A stretch of DNA of 64,000 nt from Verrucomicrobiota bacterium. Lineage in GTDB: Bacteria > Verrucomicrobiota > Verrucomicrobiia > Opitutales > Opitutaceae. Both the position numbers and the translations under genes were made by a program. This document shows, in pieces, positions 50,319 through 58,918 of this stretch (positions within the stretch are counted from its first letter, which is position 1; each line of letters opens with the position of its first letter). Location of the stretch: NCBI GenBank assembly GCA_023457035.1, contig JAEWNN010000136.1, positions 1 through 64,000 of the forward strand. The letters run 5' to 3'. The notes under the pieces were generated by a model that was not told where the DNA came from, made no database searches, and worked only from the letters and a program-made list of their open reading frames with translations.

Positions 50319-50831
50319 CTATGGTGCGTCCGGCGACTCCCAGTCGGGCGGCGGCGTGGCGAGTCGCATGGGCTGGTGGTGCACGCCGTTCTTCAGGAGG
50401 GCCGGGCCCTCCGGGGCGAAGCCGAGCCGGGCGTAGAAGCTCACGGCGTTGGGGCTCGCGTTCACCGTGACGGGGGCGACGAGGCCGCCGCGGACGGCGG
50501 CGGTGCGCAGCAGTTGCCGGGCGATGCCGCGTCCCTGAAACTCGGGTGCGACGAAGAGCAGCGAAAGGTGGTTGCAGGCGTGGATGTGCAGCAGGCCGAT
50601 CACCTGCGGCCCGGCGACGGCGACCCAACTGGCATAACGGGTCGAGTGGCGCCGCAGGAGGGCCGCGGGTTGGGCGAAGCGATGGAACAGCACTCGGCCG
50701 GCCTCGGGCTGCGCCGGGGCGATGAACCGCTCGAACACCGCGCGGGCGAGCGCACAGGCCTCGTCGGCCTCATCCGGGCGTAACGGATGGATGGAGATGG
50801 GGGCTGGAGAACTGGTGGCGGTTGGTGGCAT
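50319..50831 (-). CDS. GNAT-family N-acetyltransferase
   Basis: The 170-residue protein has the GNAT fold: ISIHPLRPDEADEACALARAVF, the strand LSLLFVAPEFQGRGIARQLL with the acetyl-CoA loop Q-G-R-G-I-A, NASPNAVSFYARLGFAPEG and a late HHQPMRL. It starts at the ATG at 50831 (MPPTATSS). The upstream frame has no family support. Substrate unknown. It is followed by nothing on its strand and is convergent with the DUF418 gene. Confidence 0.87.
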   Translation of the reverse strand: MPPTATSSPAPISIHPLRPDEADEACALARAVFERFIAPAQPEAGRVLFHRFAQPAALLRRHSTRYASWVAVAGPQVIGLLHIHACNHLSLLFVAPEFQGRGIARQLLRTAAVRGGLVAPVTVNASPNAVSFYARLGFAPEGPALLKNGVHHQPMRLATPPPDWESPDAP

Positions 50832-50998
50832 GAGGCCGACGGGAGAACCGGGCGCCAATCTTGGGCGGGGCGAGGCGCGCTTGGCGATGGCAGAGCGGGG
50901 GCCACCGCGAGGAGCGGGGATGGGGAGCTTCCGACGGAGCCTGATGGAGGCGTGGTGCCGATCCAGGGGGCGCGTGGTGTGCCGCGGGCGGGAGACGC

Positions 50999-51187
50999 TC
51001 AGCAGCAGGACTTGGACTCGAGGTCGCGGGCCATCATGGCCAGGAGGCCGGCGCAGGTGGCGATGCCGGCCCCGAGGCCGAGCGCGTCCGGAGTCACGAT
51101 ACGGAGATTGCACAGGACGACGATGGTCGCGGTGGCGATGACGGCGGCGGAGACGAGGAGCGGGACGGAGGAGAGGATGGTCTTCAT
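50999..51187 (-). CDS. Small two-helix membrane protein with C-terminal Cys pair
   Basis: The 62-residue frame starts at the ATG at 51187. It has two hydrophobic segments (VPLLVSAAVIATATIVVLCNL and ALGLGAGIATCAGLLAMMA) and ends DLESKSCC. The first segment could be a cleavable signal. The Cys pair at the extreme end may bind metal or form a disulfide. It stands alone between the GNAT and thioesterase genes. The 280-bp gap 51188-51467 holds no other recognisable feature. No family is recognised. Confidence 0.55.
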   Translation of the reverse strand: MKTILSSVPLLVSAAVIATATIVVLCNLRIVTPDALGLGAGIATCAGLLAMMARDLESKSCC

Positions 51188-51467
51188 GGTGTTGTGTGTG
51201 TGCCTCCTCCATTGCACTGCGCGTGCCAACCCGTGGTAACGGGCGGAACCTGTTGGAAACCAACGCCGGAGCCCACGCACGGGGTTGTCCCGCGCATGGG
51301 CCCGCGTCGCCCGCCTGAGACACGGGCGTCCCGGAAACGGAACGGTGGAGGCGGGCATGCCGCGCTGCGTTGGCGGGGCGCGATCCGCCAACGCCCAGTT
51401 GGGGCAGTCGAGGGGCGAGCGACGCGTGACGAGGACCGGCTGCTGGGCGTCGGATCCTGGCGCCGGC

Positions 51468-51869
51468 TCAGGCGGGCACCGGAGTGTCTTTGCGGAAGAC
51501 GGTGCCCTGTGCGAGGGCGACGAGGTCGCCGGCGGCGTCGCGCACCTCCATGGTGTAGGTGGCGAGCTTGGAGTTGCAGGACACTTCTTTGGCCTCGGCG
51601 GTGAGCGTGCCGGCGCGGGCGGCCTTGAGGTAGGAAATGGAGACGTTGATACCGAGGGCGAGCTGGCCGTGGCTGTTGGAGGCGACGGCGAAGACGAGGT
51701 CGGCGAGGGTGAAGAGTGCGCCGCCGTGGACGACATCGGCGGCGTTGAGGTGCTGGTCGGCGATGGTCATCCGCGCCTTGGCCCAACCTGGGCCGGCGTC
51801 GAGCAACTCGATGCCGTTGTGCGCGGCGAAACGGTCGCGGGAGAAGAAGGTGCGGAGGGCGGGAGACAT
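51468..51869 (-). CDS. PaaI-type hotdog-fold thioesterase
   Basis: The 133-residue protein, from the ATG at 51869, has the hotdog-fold pattern of PaaI-like thioesterases: FAAHNGIELLDAGPGWAKARM, then the active-site helix VVHGGALFTLADLVFAVASNS, and LGINVSISYLKAARAGTLTAEA. HGG and the following Asp line the thioester site. Such enzymes hydrolyse acyl-CoA, often phenylacetyl- or hydroxyphenylacetyl-CoA, but the substrate here is not known. No phenylacetate genes are in the window. Confidence 0.88.
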   Translation of the reverse strand: MSPALRTFFSRDRFAAHNGIELLDAGPGWAKARMTIADQHLNAADVVHGGALFTLADLVFAVASNSHGQLALGINVSISYLKAARAGTLTAEAKEVSCNSKLATYTMEVRDAAGDLVALAQGTVFRKDTPVPA

Positions 51870-51897
51870 GATGCGGGACGGTGATCCAGGTTGAATC

Positions 51898-53709
51898 CTA
51901 TTGTTCCGGTAGGGTGATCGATTCGACGTGCCGGGTCTGTGGCCGATCAGAAAGCCGTTCGTCGCAGGTTGTGGAGATGGTGTGCCCATCGAGGGCATTG
52001 ATGGTGTGCGTGATCAGTACCCACCCGCGGGAACTCGAAAACTCGATGTGCGCGGTCCATACCATGCGGCCCGAATCCACTTTCAGCGTAAGCAGGCCGA
52101 CGGTTGCCTGCATCTCGGGATAGCGGGACTGGAGTGCGCAAGCGGCTTGGTGAAACCGGGGGGCAATGGTCGCGCTATCTATCCATTCGTCTGGCAACGC
52201 CTGCGGCATGGGAATGGGCGGGATGCTGTTGTTGGCGGTGCTGCGTTCGGCGTAGCGAGCGGAGCCTGCATAGGGGACCGTGATTTCCAGTGTTCGATCT
52301 TCATCCCGATACTCGAGAACCCAGGCGAATGCGGAGTTCAGTCGCCCATCGGCTGGGACTTGCGCGGCTGGATCGGTGCGGTAGTAGAGCCCGTCGATCA
52401 CATCGACGAGGCGGGCGGAGTGGAGGTGTTGAGGATCGTGTTTGTTATCGCGCAGGATTTGCTGTGCCAGCGCATGCGCCTCGCGGCCCGTGAGCGGACC
52501 GTTGATCGGCAGCGTCGGCGCTGGCATACTTCCTCCGGGCGCGAAGCTCCGGCTCAGTTGTTCGACGAACAACGGGAGTTTGGCGGTGAGGAACGGCCTC
52601 ATCGAGGCAAGGATCGCCTCAAACTCGAGCTCGGTGCTGAAGGCGAATTCTGGGCAAGTATCATCCCACTCACGATAACTGCCGCCGGCGCAGCGCAGCA
52701 ACGGCGCGGACCGACGAAAGGGGAAGATCGGCCCGCCGGTGGCGACGAGACCGATTCGGATCTTGAAGACCTTGCCGAGGCGAAATCCTAGATGGGTGTC
52801 GAAGACCAGGGCCCAACTCCAGTGTTCGTCGAGTGCAGCGAAGTAGGCGTGGGCGTCTCGAAAGATTCCGTTGCGTTTGCGAAGGGAGGGGAATGCCTCC
52901 TTGAGAAACTTGGTGAGGCGGCTCTGCCAGTTGAAGGGCGCCGGTGCCGGGCCGGTGAGCGCGTCGAAGCGACGCGAGGCACCTTCGTGGTTGGCGTTGG
53001 CTCCGGTGAGGCTTGTCCAGTCGAAGCCGCTGGCGCGCAGGGCACGGCTTGCCGTCTCGACGCAGTGATCGAAGCGAAGACAGGCGTCACTGCGCTCCTC
53101 AAGCGTGCACGAAGGCTCGCCGAGTTCAGGGTACGTGTGGGTTGATTTGGGCGTGGAGAACGCCAGGCCGGTGGCCGCGCGGATCGCGGCGAGTTCGGAA
53201 GTCTCGCCGGCGTTGGTCGAGACCGAGAGCGTGAAGCGGGTTTTCCGGTGGAACGCCTTCAGGTCCATCAGCCGTAGGTCACCGGTGGCCGAAGCGTTGC
53301 TTCCCTTCCAGCGGAAGCCGGAGGCGGTGATGGTAATCGCGGTGCGGCGAGAGGGGCCGGCTTTGAGCTCGCGGAGCTTTGCGAGAAGAGTGGCGAGTTC
53401 AGCAGAACGCAGGGGCGGGACGATAGTGCCCGAGAATGTGAAGTCGGTGCCCGGGTCCAAGGTCTCCATCGCTTCGACTGCTGTGAGATTGACGCTGTGT
53501 CTGTTGATTAGCGGCGCGAAACCCCGTTGGTCGGGCGGTAGTGCGGAAGCGATCATCCGGATCGGCTCGGGGTGACTGGTGATCACGAGCAGCTGAACCT
53601 TCGTGGTCGGAGTCGTGTCCGCCATCGCCCAAAGGCGGAGGAACTGGTCGAGGGCTGGCGCCAAGTACTTGGTCTCGATGGGGATTTGAAGCTCGTACAG
53701 CGTCGCCAT
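51898..53709 (-). CDS. Unrecognised 603-residue protein
   Basis: A protein starting at the ATG at 53709 (MATLYELQIPIETKYL). The N-terminal 180 residues alternate strands and helices (VQLLVITSHPEPIRMIASAL, DFTFSGTIVPPLRSAELATLLAKLREL). The middle has several scattered cysteines and aromatic residues (LRFDHCVETASRALRASGFDWTSL, HAYFAALDEHWSWALVFDTHLGF). The last 90 residues look like a single beta-rich unit (VGLLTLKVDSGRMVWTAHIEFSS) that vaguely resembles a PepSY-type domain. No signal peptide or membrane helix is seen. GC is clearly lower than in neighbours, hinting at acquisition. It lies downstream of the ORF6N gene on the same strand. I do not recognise a family and offer no function. Confidence 0.65.
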   Translation of the reverse strand: MATLYELQIPIETKYLAPALDQFLRLWAMADTTPTTKVQLLVITSHPEPIRMIASALPPDQRGFAPLINRHSVNLTAVEAMETLDPGTDFTFSGTIVPPLRSAELATLLAKLRELKAGPSRRTAITITASGFRWKGSNASATGDLRLMDLKAFHRKTRFTLSVSTNAGETSELAAIRAATGLAFSTPKSTHTYPELGEPSCTLEERSDACLRFDHCVETASRALRASGFDWTSLTGANANHEGASRRFDALTGPAPAPFNWQSRLTKFLKEAFPSLRKRNGIFRDAHAYFAALDEHWSWALVFDTHLGFRLGKVFKIRIGLVATGGPIFPFRRSAPLLRCAGGSYREWDDTCPEFAFSTELEFEAILASMRPFLTAKLPLFVEQLSRSFAPGGSMPAPTLPINGPLTGREAHALAQQILRDNKHDPQHLHSARLVDVIDGLYYRTDPAAQVPADGRLNSAFAWVLEYRDEDRTLEITVPYAGSARYAERSTANNSIPPIPMPQALPDEWIDSATIAPRFHQAACALQSRYPEMQATVGLLTLKVDSGRMVWTAHIEFSSSRGWVLITHTINALDGHTISTTCDERLSDRPQTRHVESITLPEQ

Positions 53710-53779
53710 GTTGGTCCAAAGATAGCGGCGACACCTCCGGCACTCCAGTGCGGACTTGGCGGGGAGATGTGCAAGGCGA

Positions 53780-54316
53780 TCAGGCTGCCGGCTGGCCGAA
53801 GCCGATTCGGCGGCGGTGGGTGGGGCCGTCGGGGGCGAGGAGCTGGCGGATGGCTTCGAAGAGGTTGGCGATCGCGGTGTCGTGGCCCTCGATCTGGCGC
53901 TCCAGTTCCGCGAGCTTGGCGGAGAGCTCGTGGTGGGCGGCGAGGAGTTCGCGGAGTTGCACGAAGGCGCGGACGATGGCGACGGACATCTCGACGGCGC
54001 GCTGGCTATGGAGCACGCCGGCAAGCATCGCCACGCCCTGTTCGGTGAAGACGCGGGCGGGTTTGCGCACACCGCCGCGGCCGGAGGGCTTTGATGTTCC
54101 AAGTTGGAACATCAAAGCCTGCGTCTCTTCGAGGGTGAGATAAAAGGCGAAGTCCTCGGGGAAGCGGTCGCGATTGCGTGAGACCGCTTTGTTGAGTTCA
54201 CGCGTGGCGACGCCGTAGAATTTCGCCAGATCGGCATCGAGCATGACGCGGCGTTGGCGGACCCAGTGGATGCGTTGCTGGATCTCGGGGACGGGGGCGA
54301 GGGTGCTGTCGGGCAT
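53780..54316 (-). CDS. ORF6N-domain DNA-binding protein
   Basis: The 178-residue protein begins with the ORF6N domain: IHWVRQRRVMLDADLAKFYGVATRELNKAVSRNRDRFPEDFAFYLT, shown here in pieces VMLDADLAKFYGV and RFPEDFAFYLT. Then comes GGVRKPARVFTEQGVAMLAGVL. A coiled-coil tail follows (LAAHHELSAKLAELERQIEGHDTAIANLFEAIRQLL). ORF6N is a phage-derived domain that binds DNA, and free-standing chromosomal copies are common and variable. It lies 70 bp upstream of the 603-residue gene on the same strand and may be expressed with it. Confidence 0.9.
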   Translation of the reverse strand: MPDSTLAPVPEIQQRIHWVRQRRVMLDADLAKFYGVATRELNKAVSRNRDRFPEDFAFYLTLEETQALMFQLGTSKPSGRGGVRKPARVFTEQGVAMLAGVLHSQRAVEMSVAIVRAFVQLRELLAAHHELSAKLAELERQIEGHDTAIANLFEAIRQLLAPDGPTHRRRIGFGQPAA

Positions 54317-54430
54317 GGCGGGAGCGGGCGCGCATGCGGCGGGGGGGGCGTTTCCGCAGTGGGAGTGAGGCTGGCGTGGTGGCGAAGCGGAGTCGCGCGG
54401 AGGGTTCAGCGCAGCCGCTGATGGCGGTGC

Positions 54431-54497
54431 CCTGCTTGCAGGCGATTTCGGCGCCAGTGATTTGCCGCGCGCGGATCGCCTGCAAGCAGGCTCCTAC
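54431..54497. repeat. Inverted REP pair (BIME-like)
   Basis: A 16-bp perfect inverted repeat: cctgcttgcaggcgat (54431-54446) and its complement (54475-54490). The right copy continues outward with ctcctac (54491-54497), so read on the minus strand it is GTAGGAG followed by CCTGCTTGC and so on. This is the architecture of REP elements with a GTAGGAGC head, as known from Pseudomonas. The left head is degenerate. It lies between the ORF6N gene and the thrS fragment. Confidence 0.8.
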
Positions 54498-54512
54498 CGA
54501 TGGAATGAAAAG

Positions 54513-54537
54513 CCCCGCGGCTTTGAGGACCGCGGGG
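54513..54537 (-). terminator. Terminator hairpin after the thrS fragment
   Basis: On the minus strand an 8-bp perfect stem ccccgcgg / ccgcgggg (54530-54537 and 54513-54520, 9-base loop) is followed by cttttcatt. It may be the original thrS terminator, now inside the extended frame. Confidence 0.6.
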
Positions 54538-54548
54538 CGAAGGGAGAG

Positions 54549-54628
54549 CTGAGCGACTGCGGCGCCCAGCTACGAGGAGGAGCGCGGAGGGACCGGTCGG
54601 AGACCGGTCCTACTTGGTCGCCGGGGCG
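54549..54628. repeat. REP-like element, copy 1 of an 80-bp repeat
   Basis: The core 54591-54613 is, on the minus strand, GTAGGACCGGTCTCCGACC and so on: a head and a hairpin. The last 38 bp (54591-54628) recur without change at 55888-55925, and the preceding 40 bp are similar in both copies (gagcgac...gcccagc). The right edge coincides with the end of thrS homology. Confidence 0.8.
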
Positions 54629-55009
54629 CTTCTCGGGGAGGGCGCGGGTCGCGATCTCCTGGATCACGCGGGCGACGAAGTCGTCCTGCTTGATCACGCC
54701 TTCGTCACCCTTGGCGCGGCTGCGGACCGACACGCCGAGCGCCTCGGCCTCCTTCTGGCCGAGCACGAGCGCGTACGGGACCTTGTCCAACTCGGCGCGG
54801 CGGATCTTGGCGCCGAGATTATCGTTGGAGGCATCGAGCACGACGCGCACGCGGGCGTCCTTACGCTCTTTGGACAGGACATCGCAGTCCTCGATGACTT
54901 TCTCGGAGATCGGGAGGAGGCGGACCTGCGCGGGCGCGGGCGGCGGCCGGCGGATGCGAAGCGGCGGCCGTAATTGACAAACTGAGGTGACGGGGCGCTT
55001 GCTAGGCGC

Positions 55010-55741
55010 ATGAGTTCTCCCGACATCGTGCAGATTCGAGCCGTGGGCGACGCCTACGCGCGGACGCTCGATGCGGACGCGCAGCGCTACTGGGGGGAGA
55101 ACGCGGAGCGGATCGCGCGCAACTTGGCGAAGACCGCCGCACTCTGCGCGGAACGACGGATCCTGCGTGTGCTGGATGTCGGACCGTCGTTCCAGACGGT
55201 GATCCTGCGGCGGCTGTTCCCCGGGCTGACGGTGGAGACGATGGGGTGGGAGGATTCGCGTTTCCGCGATGGCTCCGGGGCCGCGCACCATGTGCTGGAT
55301 CTCAATGCGACGGTGGCACCCGAGACCTGCCCCTCGCCGGCACCCTACGACCTGATCCTCTTTCTGGAGGTGATTGAGCACCTCCACGTGTCGCCGCGGC
55401 ATGTGCTTCGCTACTTGCACCGATGCCTCGTGCCGGGCGGCGTGCTGATCGTCTCGACGCCGAACGCGGCGTTCCTGCGCAACCGCTGGCGGCTGCTGTG
55501 GGGGATCAATCCGTTCGAGCGGTTGCGCGAGGACGCTGGCAATCCCGGTCATTTCCGCGAATACACGCGCAGCGAATTGCTGGCATACTGCCGGGAGTGC
55601 GGCCTGCGCGTGCTGGAGTCGCGCATCGAGAACCTCTACCGGTTCGGCAGCGGCTCCGGCCGTTTCTTCTCGCGGATCACGCGGTGGATGCCCGAAGGGC
55701 TGCGGCACGACCTGACCGTCGTGGCGCAGCGAGATCCCTGA
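55010..55741 (+). CDS. SAM-dependent methyltransferase (class I)
   Basis: The 243-residue protein has a Rossmann-like SAM fold: motif I ILRVLDVGPSFQTVILRRLFPG, acidic VETMGWEDSRF, motif IV DLILFLEVIEHLHVSPRHVLRYL and motif VI GGVLIVSTPNAAFLRNRWRLL. The EVIEHL segment is typical of UbiG-like or bacterial glycan/lipid methyltransferases. FREYTRSELLAYCRECGLRVL near the end is characteristic of methyltransferases of polysaccharide clusters. It starts divergently from the thrS fragment and is flanked on both sides by copies of the same REP element. Substrate unknown. Confidence 0.85.
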   Translation: MSSPDIVQIRAVGDAYARTLDADAQRYWGENAERIARNLAKTAALCAERRILRVLDVGPSFQTVILRRLFPGLTVETMGWEDSRFRDGSGAAHHVLDLNATVAPETCPSPAPYDLILFLEVIEHLHVSPRHVLRYLHRCLVPGGVLIVSTPNAAFLRNRWRLLWGINPFERLREDAGNPGHFREYTRSELLAYCRECGLRVLESRIENLYRFGSGSGRFFSRITRWMPEGLRHDLTVVAQRDP

Positions 55742-55846
55742 TCCGGGGCAGAACAGGGGCGGATGTGCGAGCGCGCATGTGCCCGGCCTGCGGCGACGCG
55801 TGAGCTGGCTTTGCGGGCTGCGGGGGGGGCGGGGGGGCGGGGGGGC

Positions 55847-55925
55847 GGAGCGACGGCGTCGCCCAGCGACGGGGAGAAACCGGAGGGGACCGGTCGGAGA
55901 CCGGTCCTACTTGGTCGCCGGGGCG
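55847..55925. repeat. REP-like element, copy 2 of an 80-bp repeat
   Basis: The core 55888-55910 is identical to 54591-54613 and has the same orientation. The two copies bracket the methyltransferase gene and thrS junction (about 1.3 kb apart). Confidence 0.8.
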
Positions 55926-55940
55926 GCGGGCGGGTTCGGC

Positions 55941-57371
55941 CTACTCGAACGCGCGGCCGAAACGATCCCGATAGGTGGCTAGGAGTTGGCTCATCTGCTG
56001 GCGGTCGAAACGGGGCTGTTCCTTGGCGCGTTGCAGCCATTGCCGTGCGGCGAGTTCATTGCCTGTCTCGATGGCGTCGAAGGCCCGGATACCGATGGCG
56101 AGCGGATGGCCGGGCTCGGCGACGAGCGCGCCGTCGACCGCCGCCAGCCCCTCCTCCCGACGACCGAGGGCGATCAACGCGGAGGCGAGACCGAGGTAGG
56201 CGGGGGCCTCGTTGGGGCGGAGCCGGATGGAGGCTTCGAACTCCGGGATGGCCTCGGCATGGCGTTTGTCGCGGATGAGGTGCTGGGCGTGCTGCAGGTG
56301 CAGGCCCGGGGAGTTGGGGCAGTTGCGCAGCCCGTCGAGGGTCGCCTGGTCGGCGGCTGCGCGGTCGCCGAGCGTCTCGCTCATGATGGAGTACTGGATC
56401 CAGCCGTCGGAGAAGTCCGGCTTGAGCCGGGTGCAGAGCTCGAAGCATTGGCGGGCTTTCGAGTAGGCTCGTTGGGCGGCGTGGAGTTTGCCCAACTGGA
56501 AATGCAGCGTCGCCTGGTTGGGGGCGAGATCCAAGGCCTGCTGGATACGGCGGAAGGCCTGGGGGATGTCGCCGTAGCGTTGGGCGGTGCCGGAAGCGAG
56601 CGAGAGGCGGTAGACATCGAAGCAGTCGTCGGCGAGGTCGTCGACCCAGGGGTCGGCGGGGTCGCGGTAGGCGCCGGAGTCGCGCATGCGGCCGCGGATG
56701 GCGCGGGCGGGGTCCTCCATCCCGAGGCGCTCGTAGACGGTGACGATGAGGTCGTAGCCGAGCTGGTAGTTGGTTCTTGCGACCAGCGGCTCGAGGAGCT
56801 GGCGGGCCTGCGCCCAGCGGCCGGCTTCGAACTCGCAGCGGGCCACGCCGAGGGTGGCGTAGGCCTCGTCGGGCTTCTCGGCGAGGATGGTGCGGTACTC
56901 CTTGGCGGCGGCGGCGAAGTCGTTGCGTTTGAGATAGACGTCGGCCAGGCGCAGGCGGGCGGGCGTGTACTCGGGGGCGAGGGCGACGGCGCGTTCCCAG
57001 AGGGGGAGGGCGGGGGTGGTGTCACCGTAGCCGGCGAGGATGGTGGCGTGGAGGTGGAACCAGCGGGCATCGCCGGGATCGAGTTTCTGGAGACCCGCGT
57101 AGCATTGGGCGGCCTCGGCGAAGAAGCCGTTGGCGTGGTAGAGCCGGGCGAGCTCGGCGAGTCCGTCGAGCGGGGCGGTGGCCAGCTTGCGTTCCGCAGC
57201 CTCGACGCGCTGGCGCATCGGCAGGGGCCACATGGAGAGGTCGGGCACGACGGGGATGGCGGCGGCGAAGATCTCGGCCTGTTGGTGCGCGCGGTGCCAG
57301 AGGTAGCCGCCGGCGCCGGCGGCGCCGAGGATCGCGACGAATGCGCCGACGAGGAGCGTCTTCTTGTTCAT
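55941..57371 (-). CDS. TPR protein with N-terminal anchor, partner of the FG-GAP lipoprotein
   Basis: The 476-residue protein has an uncleaved or signal-anchor N-terminus (LLVGAFVAILGAAGAGGYLWHR). At least eight TPR units follow, such as LAELARLYHANGFFAEAAQCYAGL, LRLADVYLKRNDFAAAAKEYRTILAEKPDEAYATLGV and LHLQHAQHLIRDKRHAEAIPEFEASIRLRPNEAPAYLGL. The start at 57371 overlaps the stop of the FG-GAP gene (ATGA), so the pair is co-translated. Pairs of this kind (repeat propeller lipoprotein and TPR protein) are widespread in Verrucomicrobiota and Planctomycetota, with no known function. A surface or periplasmic complex is inferred. Confidence 0.85.
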   Translation of the reverse strand: MNKKTLLVGAFVAILGAAGAGGYLWHRAHQQAEIFAAAIPVVPDLSMWPLPMRQRVEAAERKLATAPLDGLAELARLYHANGFFAEAAQCYAGLQKLDPGDARWFHLHATILAGYGDTTPALPLWERAVALAPEYTPARLRLADVYLKRNDFAAAAKEYRTILAEKPDEAYATLGVARCEFEAGRWAQARQLLEPLVARTNYQLGYDLIVTVYERLGMEDPARAIRGRMRDSGAYRDPADPWVDDLADDCFDVYRLSLASGTAQRYGDIPQAFRRIQQALDLAPNQATLHFQLGKLHAAQRAYSKARQCFELCTRLKPDFSDGWIQYSIMSETLGDRAAADQATLDGLRNCPNSPGLHLQHAQHLIRDKRHAEAIPEFEASIRLRPNEAPAYLGLASALIALGRREEGLAAVDGALVAEPGHPLAIGIRAFDAIETGNELAARQWLQRAKEQPRFDRQQMSQLLATYRDRFGRAFE

Positions 57372-58687
57372 GGGCTTTTCCTCCAAAGGGTGAGGCGGGC
57401 GATGTTCTCGTACGGCGGGTACACCGGGAAACCGCCGGTGACGAGGACGGGCTCGCCGGTGCCGTCGAGGTCGTCGCAGGCCAGGGTGATGAGGTCCTTG
57501 GGCGTGCTGGCGAGGACCCGCTTGCTGAAGCGTTCCTGGCCTTCGTTGCGAAACCACACCAGCGAGGCGACGAGCGGGTTCATCTTGTCCCAGTCGGCGT
57601 AGGCGGCGACGGCGACGATGTCCATCTTGCCGTCGCGGTCCAGATCGACGCCGACCGGGCTGTAGGCCCCGGGGAGATCGGCGATGCGGTGGTACTTGAA
57701 GGTGCCGCCGCCGGTGTTCTCGAGCCATTGGATACCGTGCCAGGGGCGGGGGCCGGGGGTGGCGGCGGGGCCGAAGCCGTCGCCGTTGGTGTAGAGGATG
57801 TCGACGCGGCCGTCGCCGTTGACGTCGCAGAGGTTGATGCCGCTGCTGCCGTAGTCCTCGTTGGTCGAGCCCCAGATGAGTTTGCGGGTGAAGCGGCCTT
57901 TGCCGTCGCCTTGGAAGTAGTAGATTTCTTCCCACTGCTGGGAGATGAGGGCGACGATGTCCTGGTGGCCGTCGCCGTTGAAGTCGGCGACGCACACGTT
58001 GATGTCGCCGGAGAGGTCGGTGAGGATCTCGGCGGTGTCCCAGGTCCAGGGGCCGGTGCGGCGCATCCAGCGGACCTCGCCTTGGTCGTAACCGAACTGG
58101 CCGACGGCGAGGTCGAGCTGGCCGTCGCCGTCGAAGTCGGCGGCGCGCACGTCGGTGACGCGGGAGGTGTTGGCGATGACGACGTGGCGGGTGAAGTTCT
58201 GCCGGCCGTCGTTCTCGAGGATGGTGATGTCGCCGATCTTGTCGTTGTTGGGGAAGACGAACCCCATGTTGGAGACGATGACGTCGAGGTCGCCGTCCTG
58301 GTCGAGGTCGGCGGTCTCGATGTGGACGGGGGCGATGCACTTGTCGTCGATGACGATCTCCTCGAACTTGCCGCGGCTGACCTGGCGGAGCCAGAGGATC
58401 TTGTTCTCCTTGGCCTCGCAGGCGAGCACGTCGATCAGCCCGTCCCGGTCGAGGTCGGCGGTGTTGACGTGGGCGATCCAAGGGCCGGTGCCGGGGACGA
58501 GCGCCGCGCCGATGTTGGTCGGGCGCATGTAGTTGAGATAGGCTCGCGGATCGCTGGCGGGCTGGCGGGCCTTGCGTGCGGCGGCGCTGGGAGCGTCGAG
58601 TTTACGGCAGCCGACGACGAGGGCGAGGCCGGCCAGCAGGGCGACCAGTGCGATCGAGAGGGTGGGAGTACGGCGGGGGCGGGACAT
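57368..58687 (-). CDS. FG-GAP/VCBS repeat lipoprotein
   Basis: The 439-residue protein starts at the ATG at 58687 with a lipoprotein signal (IALVALLAGLALVVGC, lipobox Cys about residue 27). It then has at least seven FG-GAP-like blades with calcium-binding DxDxDG motifs: NTADLDRDGLIDVL, TADLDQDGDLDVIV, AADFDGDGQLDLAV, VADFNGDGHQDIV, CDVNGDGRVDIL, GVDLDRDGKMDIV and CDDLDGTGEPVL. It should fold as a beta-propeller on the cell surface or in the periplasm. It is the first gene of a two-gene unit with the TPR protein, overlapping by 4 bp. Confidence 0.88.
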   Translation of the reverse strand: MSRPRRTPTLSIALVALLAGLALVVGCRKLDAPSAAARKARQPASDPRAYLNYMRPTNIGAALVPGTGPWIAHVNTADLDRDGLIDVLACEAKENKILWLRQVSRGKFEEIVIDDKCIAPVHIETADLDQDGDLDVIVSNMGFVFPNNDKIGDITILENDGRQNFTRHVVIANTSRVTDVRAADFDGDGQLDLAVGQFGYDQGEVRWMRRTGPWTWDTAEILTDLSGDINVCVADFNGDGHQDIVALISQQWEEIYYFQGDGKGRFTRKLIWGSTNEDYGSSGINLCDVNGDGRVDILYTNGDGFGPAATPGPRPWHGIQWLENTGGGTFKYHRIADLPGAYSPVGVDLDRDGKMDIVAVAAYADWDKMNPLVASLVWFRNEGQERFSKRVLASTPKDLITLACDDLDGTGEPVLVTGGFPVYPPYENIARLTLWRKSP

Positions 58688-58918
58688 GGCGGAGCGGAGG
58701 GAGAAGGCAGCGAGGGGGAGCCGATCGTGGCCGGGCGCTGTGCAGAGGCGAGCTGGGTGATGCCAGCCCGGGCGGTGGGGCGTCAAGAAAACCGGCCGCC
58801 GGGTTGGTGGCGGTGCTTGCGGTGGCGTGGGGAGCGGATGATCCCGCCTGTTGCCTGGTTTCGCCGCTGGTCCCGGAGCGATTGCACGAGAGGCGGCCGC
58901 GGTCGTAGCTCTGAGGAT

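Larger units (their letters stand above)
54494..54925 (-). pseudogene. thrS: 3' fragment of threonyl-tRNA synthetase (anticodon-binding domain)
   Basis: The frame from about 54925 leftward reads VRLLPISEKVIEDCDVLS, ARVRVVLDASNDNLGAKIR, LDKVPYALVLGQKEAEA and VSVRSRAKGDEGVIKQDDFV. This is the C-terminal anticodon-binding domain of ThrRS (about 99 codons). Everything upstream (editing and catalytic domains, and any start codon) is missing. The divergent methyltransferase gene starts at 55010. At the 3' end the natural stop is gone: at 54628, straight after PEK, the frame runs into a REP element and ends only at 54494. A functional thrS must lie elsewhere. Confidence 0.85.

Noticed and set aside
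54494..55708. 404-codon minus-strand frame including the thrS piece as a complete gene
   Set aside because: Only the last part (about 54629-54925) matches ThrRS. The N-terminal two thirds is antisense to the methyltransferase gene at 55010-55741.
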